Source of the DNA: Hippopus hippopus
Lineage: Eukaryota > Mollusca > Bivalvia > Cardiida > Cardiidae
Reading direction: 5' to 3'
DNA length: 64,000 nucleotides
Assembly (NCBI GenBank): GCA_946811185.2
Contig: OX328109.1
Coordinates: 17,334,255 to 17,398,254 of the forward strand
Part shown: one piece after another, positions 9,525-21,500 of the stretch
How positions within the stretch are numbered: position 1 is the first letter of the stretch
How the letters are laid out: every line of letters starts with the position of its first letter
Notes under the pieces: generated by a model
The model's database searches: none
Seen by the model: only the letters and a program-made list of their open reading frames with translations
Told to the model about the DNA's origin: nothing
Translations under genes and position numbers: made by a program

Positions 9525-12500
9525 GTGAGTTTTCACTATAATAAGACTAAAAATATACTCTATACCTGGACTTTACACTTAATTGACTTGAATGCCTTAG
9601 ATAACAGTGTTGATTCTTTTCTTATTCATTTTTACAGAAACATGCCATTTTCACAGAATCAAGGTTGGTATAACAACTAGTATTTCAAAACTATTCTTAA
9701 ATGGACTTTGTCTATTAGTTAATTGCCAAAGTTGGGTGAATTATGTGACCTAGATTAGAGACTATATATGAGACTATCAGTGCTAGCTCTGGCCCAAGTG
9801 AAATAATGGCCAACAACTTTTTCTTGAAAAAAGTAATAGACAAATTAAGCGCGCGAAGTTTGGTTTAAAAGAAAAGACATGCACATGTAGCATTAACTTT
9901 ATTTTTTACTCATAGTTTCAAACTTTCATTCACATAGTCATTTCCACTACAATAATAAACAAAAGAAAAAAATTGTCATACATATTTAATCTTACCTTGT
10001 AGAAAATATTGTGGGAAAGGAGAATTTGCTCTATACCATTTCCTGGGATAGTGCCCCTTTTCCCACAATATTTACATAAAAGCATAAAGGCTTTAAGGTC
10101 TTAGTTTCTTTTGATGAATAGTTACTTCTTTACCAAAAGACAAAATTTTATTTTAATCTTACATTGTAGAACATATTGTAGGAAAAGGAAAATTTGTTCT
10201 ACAACATTTCCTAAGGATAGTGCTCCTTTTCCCACATTAATTGCTTAAAAGCATACAGACAATTAAGTCCTAGTTTCTTTTGATGAATGGTTACTTCTTT
10301 ACCAAACAACAATTTTCTTTGTATTGTAATAAATGATGAGCACAAGCAAAGGAGAAAATTTTCTATTACATGATGAATTACCTCCCTTTATTATCTGTTG
10401 ACCTTAATTATTTTCAAATAAGGTCAATGAGGAGGGTAAGATGTCTTAAATAAAGTCATTCACTTGATAGTACCTAAACAGTGAAGTGGACGAAGGTTAT
10501 CAACCTAAGCCTTTAAATTTCATTTGAATTTTCATAATGCTATTCACTGGTAACCACTGCTAAATCCAATACTGTAAATGCAGTATAATTTTCCTTAGTT
10601 TGTTATCTTTTTTTATTGGCAATAGTTTTTATTTAGGACGACCCATATTGATGTGTAAGTGAAGAATGACAAGATTTTGGGGGTACAAGAACGAGATTTA
10701 TTAGAATAATGTTAACATGTCAATTAAATTCAATTATGAATTATTGTTTTCTTTTTGTTCGCCGACATTTAAACAGCACCGGTTTACGTTAGCAATGTAA
10801 ATGAATTTATGATATCTAATTGGTTTCCATTAGTCGCCATCGCCGTTTCTGGCGGTATCGAAATCGAAGATATTCTATCACTGCGTCGATTAAAATAGTC
10901 AATCAAAATTTAACGTGAAATAAACAATAATTGCCAACTGTTCTCCAATTAACGGATTAGAATAACAACCGGTAACATGACATGCGTTGTGGAATATACA
11001 AGCCAACTGTGACCTGTCGATTACCTAAGGTTGCGTCCGCCGAGGTGTGAAACAAGCGATTACCACACATTTCCGGTGCAAATTAGCTCGTGATCAAGGC
11101 AAGTAAAGGGAATTTTACCCGACTTTTTTGGGAGTAAATTAATCGACAATTTTTATCGACAGTTGGAAAAATTAATCGACAGCTGAATTAATTAATCGAC
11201 AATTGTCGATAATGTCGATTGGCAGCGCGAGCACTGGACTATCATTGCGATATCTTTCATGGTTTGAAGAGCATGGCAGCTGCATTTTTAAAAGCAAGAA
11301 AATATTTTATCATCACTGAGTTGTCTAGTGTGCTATCCATTCAAATCGCATTAAAAATTATTCAACCTGGTAGCTTGGTAGTTAACATATCTTACTTGTG
11401 ACCTGGTGATTGTGGTTTAAATATTCGGTTGAGGCAAACTTTCCTTCAGGCAAATTTTTGCCTCTCATCTCTAATGCATTTGAGAAAAGTAGTCAATGGC
11501 TTGGAAAGAAAGTTGCATCAATACTGGTGTGAGAAAGCATGGAAACACATGCATATGTACATTGACCGCTGTAATATGACCAAAGCTATTAAAACGGTAT
11601 TAAAGTATAATTTAAACTGTGTTAAAAATCACCAAATAAAGACTGTGTTTGACTTCTGTGGTACCTATATTTATAGTTAAATTTCACTTTCTGTAAAATC
11701 AAAAGGCTTGATTTCCTTCTAAAGATTTTTGTTAGAAATCATTTTTTGCTTGTAAAATTTTATGCTTAGAATGTTTTCTTTTTCTTGTTAAAAGGAAGGA
11801 AAGGGTGTGAATTGACAAAGTAGTATTCGTATTGTTTGGGCAATACATTAATAGATCAATGTGAAGAATAAAGGTTCACAAAACACTGGAAATGCTTAGA
11901 CATAACTGCTCACCATTCTCTGTAGTATTTTGACTGTTCCAGCATGGGGCAATATTCTTGAACAAATCTGAATTTCAATTCTGTTTCCAATTTTCAAGAC
12001 AAATCAGTTTTAATGGCCAACATTCTATTTAAGGATTTGGAATGATGCAGGGAATGCCACAGTATGTCCAACCTGGAGCAGGCATGATGCATCCCCAAAC
12101 TATGATGATGGGACAGACCCCAATGATGGGCCCAGGTCCAACCAATATGGTTCCGCAGGGTCAGATGGTAGGGGGTCAAGGGATGTATCCCATGTCAATG
12201 GTAAATTACAATGTATAAGCCAATATATTACCACACATTCTATTTTATGCATATTACAATCTAGGCAAAGCAATACAAAGACTAAACTGCTTTTTGTAAA
12301 CAGAATGGAAAACATGACAAAAATTACTAACTCCATATCCCACATTTAACCTTTCACAACAGTCCCAAATTTTAATGACCCTATGGAAGAAGCCTTTTGA
12401 AAACATTGTGGGAAAAGGAGAAAATGCTGGTTACGAACATCTTCTCTTTTTCCTGCAATCTTTTCTACCCTCTCAAAGACAGATTTAAAAAAAGAAAAGT

Positions 12501-15500
12501 GCAACATTTGTCATCTGCAAATGCTTTCAACCTGGACAAGTCTAAAACTTTGTTGTTTGTTAAAAGGATAAAAAGAACACTGTCAACTGCAAGAGCATAT
12601 AAGCTGAATTTACTTATGTAATGGGTGAATAAAAGTGACAAAAATAATTATTAGGAAAAAAAGGTGACTTCTGTAAATGATACAGAAAATGTATTTAGGG
12701 TAGGTGAAGTTGTTTGTAAGCTTCATAGATACAATTTCTCTTTTTCCTGCTGTGTTTTCTGTAAGCTGGCATGGAGATAGGAAAGCAAAATTTGTTGAAA
12801 ACTGAGATTAGGTTGCCTATAATTTTCTTACATGGGGAAAAAAGAATTAATCCTTATCACTACTATCGAACACAACTTCTGTTATTTTTGTAGATGATGT
12901 TGATCAAGATCAGACTGTCCTTTGTTGACTGTGTTGATCAAGACCAGACTACCTTTTGTGGATTGCGTTGGTCAAGATCAAACTGCATAGAACATGTTTG
13001 GATCTACAGTCTGCTATTTTTTGCAACATTCTTGGAAAAAAAACTTTCAATTGCATTGCTTTGGTTCCTTTACTTCTTTGATAAAATTCATTGCATTTAA
13101 TTACAGCTATAAGAGTTCAAAATGAAAACTTTATTCCGCCATTGAGAATATCTATGATGGCATTTCACTTATTGCTATAAGGCTGTTTCTTTGCATGCAC
13201 AAACATAATACAGAACATGAAAAAGAAAGGTAGATATCATTCTTGAATGATATGCTTAACATAACTTTCTTGGAAAGGGGGTATTTTCTCAGATGACAAA
13301 ATACATGTAATGGACTTGTTCAAAGTGAAAGTATTTGAAGACAACAAATTAAGTGTGAGTCAAATGAAGGAATCTGTCTTAAGCAGAATAGAAAACATTG
13401 TCGGAAAAGGTCACCAGCATTTTCTCCTTTTCCTACAATGTTTTCAACGGCTTACAACATTAGAGTTGTTATAGTGGATCGAATGGTAAAGGGATAACAT
13501 TAAGTAAATGCCCCTTTTCTCACAATGTTCTCAAAGACTGAAATGTAGTCTTCTGCAGTGCTAGTTGTAAATTAATGTGTTGAAATTCTCTTTTTATGGG
13601 CAAAACAACACATAAATACAGACTTTGTGAACAAGTCTGGGTTTTCTGTGATCTCCGTTCAGATTACTTCACTGTGCAACCCTTTCAGGCTTATAGACAA
13701 AAAAGGAGCTTTCATGGATGCCATAGATCACAATCAGACTACACAGAACATAGAGCCTGATCTTGGATCTATACTCTCCATTTGCAAGTATCCGGCATTT
13801 TCTCCATTTCCCACAACACTTTCTTTCCCTTTAATGTCAAATTCAATCATTTAACCTTTTACCACACAATCCGGAGTTTTATCAACCTTGAGTAAGAAAG
13901 CTTATGAAAACATCGAGGGAAAAGGAGAAAATGCTGTTAACCAGCATTTTCTCCTTTTCCCTAAATGTTTTCTATCCTTTTAAAGACATATTCCATCATT
14001 TAAGACACATTTAAATTATTGTCTGTAGATGCTTTCGATTTGGACAAGTCTTCATATTTGTTGTGTGTTAAGGAGTAAAGCAACATTGCATTTGGCATCA
14101 GTACACGCTTTCAAAATGGACAAGTGTTGTCTGTAAAAAGTTGATAATATAGTCATAGTTTTTCTAATATGCATTCCCTATGTTACAGATGCCTCCTGGT
14201 GGTGTACGTATGATGAGACCAGCTGCTCCCCCTTCTTATGATCAGGCAAGAATGGACAGTTACCAAAGGAGAACTCAAAACAGGTGAGCATTGTCTTGGA
14301 ATAAATCTTTAACAAGATGACAGAGTTTAAGACCTTTTCATATTGAAAGAATTTGCTGATGACGATTAAATTCGGTTATATGTTTAGATTTTGGCTGGTG
14401 AAAGTGTACCAATGTTTCGTCACATGTTACAAAATGATCGGTAAAGTTTGACCCCTATTCTGAACAGATTTTGACCTGAACCAGCATCTGCTCTGGTGTC
14501 AGTGGCCCAACCCACTTTGCCCAAACAGGCTATATTCCAAATTCCAAATTTGTCGGTTAAATTCTCCTGGGCACTTCCATATGAGATGCTAAATTTGTCA
14601 GCTATTTCCCTGACGATCTTGCTTTACATGCTGCTGTACATCAGCAACGCTTTTGTGTGTTACTGATTTTGATAGATGTCCAGATTCAAGGCATCTTTAA
14701 TAGTATCCTCCCATTCTCAAAATCGTCCAATCCATTTATTAATAACAGATTTCTTGAGTGCAGATTCCCCATAAACTTTCTCTAAATCAGTTTTAATTTC
14801 TAATAAAGACTGTCCAAGTTTAACTTAAAACTTCATGATTACTCTTTGCTCAAAAGAAATATTTTCGTTGGTTTAACAATTGTGAGATAAAAGGCATTTT
14901 TAGAGTATTGTGGAAATAGGAGAAAATGTTTACCAGCATTCCCACCTTTTCCCATAGTTTTTTTACTCCCTTTGGAAGATGAGGTCAGTGTTTTTGCTGC
15001 ATCTGATTTGTTGTCTGTAAATGCTTTCATTTTGGACAAGTGAAGGATTTCAATGTTTGGTAAAGAGTTAAGGATTAACCCTTCCAGACATGACAAAGTT
15101 TAGACAGTATCCGCAGGCTGACCCTGATCAAAACATTTTGCTAATAGTCAATTTTCTGCATGTCAAAGGACCATTCTACTTATCCAATCAGTGGGTTGTA
15201 TGACAAAATGGATATTATGGGTCAATAAATGTAATGTCTTGCATGGTAAGATGCATCACAGAGAAGCATTAAATCCCCTTTTGCTAGAGTATGGCTTATA
15301 TGTTTATTTCTCCTCCCCAGCCAACCATCTCACAATAACAGACAGATGGGTAAGACAGAGGAGCAGCTTCAGAAAGAACGATTCTTCCAGCAACAACAAG
15401 CCAAGTTGAAACAGTTTGGTAAATCTGGGAGCAGTAATCTAGACCCTAACAAACTAATAGATTCCATGTTTGGTGGATCGGAAGCTCCTAAGCCTAGATC

Positions 15501-18500
15501 TAATAAAAAGCAGCAAGGTATGTAACTAAAGATGTTTTTATTTTTTCTAATATAATAAAAATGTCACTAAGGATAATAACACATTTCTTCACGATAATAT
15601 TTCTCACAGAGGGATGGAGGGCTATTCCTTTGACATTTTCATAGGTACGTAATTGTTGGTTACTTGGTATCACAGTTTCAGCATTGTGTCATTTAAATTG
15701 TGTGGTCAGTGTGCCTATCAATGCTTTCCTGGGGTTTCTTTCACCAGTAATTGGCTCAGAATTCGTTTTAAGCCACTGGTTACCTTACCACATAAGAGAG
15801 GAAAGAATCATGTAATTATGTCTACCATTAATTCTCAGGAGGAGGTCCCCTCTGTGGTGAGAATCAAACCAGTAACTCCTAGTTTCAAGTCCTGTAGGTA
15901 GGGCTACTGAGCTGGTGATAGACACGTAAAATTAATCTTTAAACAGCACTGTTATTAATGCAATCAGGACGTTCTGGGTCCACATTCTTACGAACAAAGT
16001 CGGTAACAAAGAAACAAATGAATAAATGCATGGCAGAAATACAGGGACTGGGCAGGATTCAAACCTAGAACGCCTGGACGAAAGGCCAATACCATAACCA
16101 CTGAGCTAAAGAGAATTCTCCCTAACGCAGTTGTTAGGTATTGTATTTAAATCGGGATGAAGCCCTGCATGAAGGAGTGGTCTCCCGTAACAATATTCAT
16201 CAGCCATTCTAAAGAAAGTTTTTAGTCTTGTGCACCAGAATTTTCTAAATTTGAAAGTTACACCAATTCTGATTGGCTAAACCATTAGCCAATCAGAATT
16301 TGTGTTACTTTCAAATTTAGAAAATCTTGGAGAATAAGACTAAGAATGTTTTAAGAATGGTTGGTGAATATGGATTCTGGTTTGATCCTGGCTGGGAAAA
16401 TCAGTATCATGATAGTGTCCTATCACAACACACTTTAAGAGTCCCAGCCTAGCACTGGTGAAATCAAGGATCATTAATCAGTCAGCTGTCACAGAGAAGT
16501 GACTGACACATTGTGGAAACTTGCATAGAACCCTATACTAATATAGATATTGAACTAGGTTAAAAACTTGCTTTGTATGCAATTCAGCACAACAGCCAGA
16601 GAATAATGATGATGATGGTTTTGGAGACTTTTTGAGTGGCCCTAATACAGCTGGTATTCAACCAGTTACCCAGAATGCCTCTCTAGCAGAAATTCAGGGT
16701 ACCAGTCCTCAAATGAAACAAGCAGTTCCTACGACAGTGAGTGTATCAGTTTCTAAAGTGGTGCCTACTAAACCTACAACTGAAAAAAAGGGTAAGCTGT
16801 TTCTATGTCACGTTTTATCCAACAAGCCCGAGTTTTAACAGCTCTAAGGAAAGAAACTTTTGAAAACATAGTGGGGAAACGAGAAAATGCTGATAGCCAT
16901 AATTTTTTCCTATCAGCATTTTAAGCTCTGCTGTTTTCAAAGAAAGTGATAAGTTATTGTCATAGCCATGGCAAGGTAGTTGTCTGTTATTGTCGTTGCG
17001 TTGTAAAAACTTCGGCATTTTGTAATATCTGTGTTATTACTGAAGATATTTACTTCAAACTTGGACAAGTTGTTAAATATCAAAGAGGAAGTCATACAAC
17101 AGGAGCAGGTAACCATTAAGATATTTTTGACACAGTTATGCCCCTTTTTTCAACTTAGAATTTCACTGAAAACCAAACACTGACAACAGAGCGTTGGCAC
17201 CTGCATGTGTTGCTCTTGCTTCCTACTTTCACATTTCTTCTGTACCCCTATATAGTCCTTCATGTTGAAAGTCATCAAACCCTTAGGCTGCTAAGAGCAA
17301 ATCAACGACCTTTTGTAGACCTTTGTAGAACAAGATCAGACTGTTCAGAACATGCAGTCTGATCTTGGATCGATACTGTCTGAAAAGAAGATATTTTTCC
17401 AAAAAAAAAAAACCTTTGAAATGGCAGAGTGTAGGTTTTAACTATTGGCATGAAAGTTTCATTTTACTTATTTAGCTGGTGAAGGCTTAAAAAAGTTGTA
17501 CTGACCTTTACTCTTTATAAAACGACAAAATTTCGGATGTGCTGAAATTTAAGCATTTGCTGATGGCAAATTACATATCATGCATTGAGGATTTCTGTCT
17601 TGAATGGGTAGAAAACATTGTGGAAAAAGGAGAAAATGCTGGTTATCAGCATTTTCTCCTTTTTTCCACAATGTTTTCAGAAGCTTTCTCCCTCTTGGTT
17701 ATTATAACTTTGGATTGTGATGTAAAGGGTTAAAGGTTTTTTTTTTTAAGATAGATATTTAGAAATTGGAATGTATATAATAGCTTTTAATCATGTGAAA
17801 TTAAAGACACGATAAGTTGATGACTTGTTTACAAGGATTAAATGGAAATGAACAAGAAATTTGATCATTTGTACCATTTGAGTTCTAAAGAACAAGTCAC
17901 ACAGTCTTCTTTTGTTCTAAACAGATGCTAATCTGAGTAACATAGTTGATACTTAGCTAGAAAGAATCCTCTACAACAACTACTTGCTTTTATTTTCAGA
18001 TTTAACAAAGATGATGTTTGAAAGCTGTGATTTGAAGGCCCCACAGAAAGCCAAACTGTTTCAGAAACCATCCTTAAAAGACATTACAGTACCTTACCAC
18101 GAGACACACCTGGTCTCAGCTAATGTCAGCATGAATGCTAGAAAATGGGAACACACAGAGGAACTGTCTGATCTGTTTATCCAGGAAGGTATTTAACCCA
18201 TGGGCTGCGAAGCGCGACTCAGGAACCTTTTGTGGACAGAGTAGATCAAGATCAGACTGCACAGAACGTGCAGTCTGATCTTGGATCTACACTGTCCGAT
18301 AAGAAGATATCTTTCCCCCAAAATACCTTTGAAATAGCAAAATTCGGGTTTATACTATCAGTTTGAAATTTTCATTTCACTACTTTAGCAGGAAGAGGGT
18401 TAACTCTTTATAAGATGACCAATTTTTGAGACTTGTCCAAATTGAAAGCATTTTCAGATGACAAGCCAAATTTTACTCAAAACTTGTTATTTGCTCCTCA

Positions 18501-21500
18501 AAGGGTAGAAGACCTTGTCTGAAAAGGAGATAATGCTGGTTACAGCAGACAATTTTTTAAAAGAACTGGCTGTAACAAGCTCCATTTTCCTCTGGCGGTG
18601 ATGTAAAATCAGGTATCATTGCTTTGAAGTGTTAGCTTTATACCAAACAATGCTGTTTTTCATGGCCCTGATGAAGGAGGCTTTTGAAAATATTGTGGGA
18701 GAATGAAAAATTGTTGATAGCCAACATTTCATCCTTTTCCCGCAGTGTTTTGTATCCTTTTAAGTACAAATTCAATCTTTTGACCATCATAATTGTATGT
18801 GTTTTTTTTTTTGAAATGTCTTCAATATGGATCATTCTAAAAATTTTATGATCTGATAAACGGCTAACTCTATATCAATGACAGAGTTTTAGACCTGTCC
18901 AAATTGAAAGAGCCGGGCTGGGTAGCTCAGTGGTTAGGGTATCCGACTTGTGACCTGGTGGTTGCAGGTTCAATACACGGTTGCAGCAAACTTTCATTCC
19001 GGCTTTTTTGCCTCTCACCTCTGATGCATGTGAAGAAGTAGCCAGTTACTTTGAAAGAAAGTTGTGGCAGTACTGAGAAAGTCAAGAAACATTCATAGGT
19101 ACGCTGACTGCCATGATATGACCTAAGCTGTTTAAATGGCCTTAAACTCCAATACAAACGAACCAAATTGAAAGCATGTGCATGAGGCAAATCAAATGTG
19201 GTTCAAAGATGACATTTGTTTCTAAAGAGTTAAAAACATTGTGGCAAAAAGGAAAAAGAAGAGGGCTTCTGGTAAAGAGTTACGTTTCTGTAACACTTAT
19301 ATTGTCTATTGTAGCTGAGAAGGATGTGAAGAGTATGCCTCCCAAAGTTCTGCAGACAAAGAAAGTCACAAGTCCAACCTCAAAACATCCCCCTAAACCT
19401 CCACCCTGGTTAAATGATGACAGTGTTTTACCTCCCCTTTATGGACAAGTATTAGAGGCTTCTCTTGTGTAAGTAGCCATGTGTCTCTACAGAGTAATTG
19501 AAATCTTTAGTTTTTAGCTGGACTTTTTTTTCCTAAAAAAATGTTGAGTAATGGTCATAGCCCAGTTATCATCTATGTTGTCATTAACATGCAGAAATAT
19601 TTTGATTCAGATCTGCTACATACTCAGCATTTAAAGTAGCAACAGAGATACTGTTTGAAGCTGGGTTTTTGTTTTTTTAACAATAAGTTTTCATTAATAC
19701 TGCAAGAAATTCAATTCAAATGATAAATTCATCAGAATAACTGAAAACTTTGATAGAAAATTAGGGGTCCTGCATGGCTCAGTGTTAAGGGTGGGACATG
19801 TAACCTGGAGGCCCCAGATTGGAGCCTCACTGGAAGTTCTCACCTTTTCATTGGAGTGTTCTTGGGCAAGACGCTTCAGAGCCCTAGCCTAGTACTGGTG
19901 AAACCCAGGACATACATGAATATGTATGACTGAAAAATTGTTAAAAGGAGGGGGAAAACAGTATTCAATCAATCGTTGGTAGAAAATTCTTTTAAAGCAG
20001 GCATATAACTTTGATATCTGGCTGTAAACGCAACTAAAAGAGATTATTGGCCATGCTGGTTGTAACAAATAAATTGTAAAAGTGCTTAATTATTTTTCCC
20101 AAAATACACCACTCGTCCTATTAAGAGGTCCTACCAGAGCCATGCAAAAATGTTTTATATTAAATATAATTTGCTTTTTTGTCGGTTTGATGAGATTATT
20201 GGCCATGCTGGTTGTAACAAATGAATTGTAAAAGTGCTTAATTCTTTTTCCCAAAATACACTACACCCTCATAAGAGGTCCTACCAGAGCCAGGCAAAAC
20301 TGTTTACATTAAATATAATTTGCTTTTTGTCAGTTTAAAAATATTAACAAAAATTTTATGGTCAATTACTTCATTTAATCGCTTGTTTTTATGCCCCTGA
20401 AAAGGCTTTGGAAAACATTGTGGGAAAAGGAGAAAATGCTTGTATCAGCATTTTCTCCTTTTTCCCCACAATATTTTCTACTGTTTTAAAGAAAAATCCA
20501 AAGTCAGAGGTAATATGTATGGGCAAATATAAAATTTTTCATCTGGTAAAGAGTTGACTCAGTCTTGTATCAATTACAGGGATGGTAAGATTGCAACTGA
20601 TCGAGTGTACCCAATTTTGTTGCTGAGTGGACTGCCTAAAGAGAAGCTAGGATTTATCTGGGGCTTGTGTAACAAACAAACACCTGGTCAGCTGATTGTT
20701 AAAGAGCTGGTCCAGATTCTAGCCATCATAGCTTTAACACAGGTAATTTTCATTCAGTGTTGAGTCAGACATGTGATGTTAGTTATTGACTGCAATAAAC
20801 CAATTACTTTTCTATTCTTGTAGTAAACAGCTTTTGAAGAAATTGTTGGTACAGGAGAAACTTCTTTCTAGAAGCAAATGCTCCTTTTTTTCACGTGTTC
20901 CATATCAATGAAAGGAAGCTATTTCTTTCTCTTGAATATCAAAGCACTGAAATACATGTATGAGATGTATTTCTGTTGATGTAATCAACTTACTAACCCC
21001 CAGAAGTAGACAACATTTAAAAACGTTTTATTTCTTTTTCAAACAGTAATTTTCCCAAGCAGTCTGATCTATTTAGAGAGTGTAGTTTGTAAGGCCTGAT
21101 AGTTTTAAGAAACAAAATAACCTTTCTACTGGTAGATAGCGGAAGAAAATTGATTTTTGTCTTTGAAATGATATTTTACAAATAATAATGAAAATAAAAA
21201 AGACTGTCTTGGAAAATTATTGTTATGTGTACAATGCTTCAGAGTACACAGCTTAATTCCTGAGCCTGGTTATTCATCATTTAACCCTGTACCAAAAAAT
21301 CACGAGTTTAAATGAACCTGTGGAAAAGGCTGTTGAAAAGGTTGTGGGAAAAGTAGAAAATGCTGGTAACTAACATTTTCTTCTTTTCTCACAGTGTTTT
21401 CTACCTGTTCTGAAACAAATTCCAAACACTGTCGGTACTTTATAAGTACATGTGTATAGTACAATTGAATTAAAGGTTTGCACAGTCAGTCTTCTCATAC

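Noticed and set aside
11140..11220. TAATCGACA repeats as a satellite or binding-site array
   Set aside because: Only about four irregular units, no second locus in the window.
15191..15409. Open frame overlapping SYNRG exon 5
   Set aside because: It is in a different frame from the spliced gene and stops inside the exon; the phase-consistent frame gives the conserved coiled coil.
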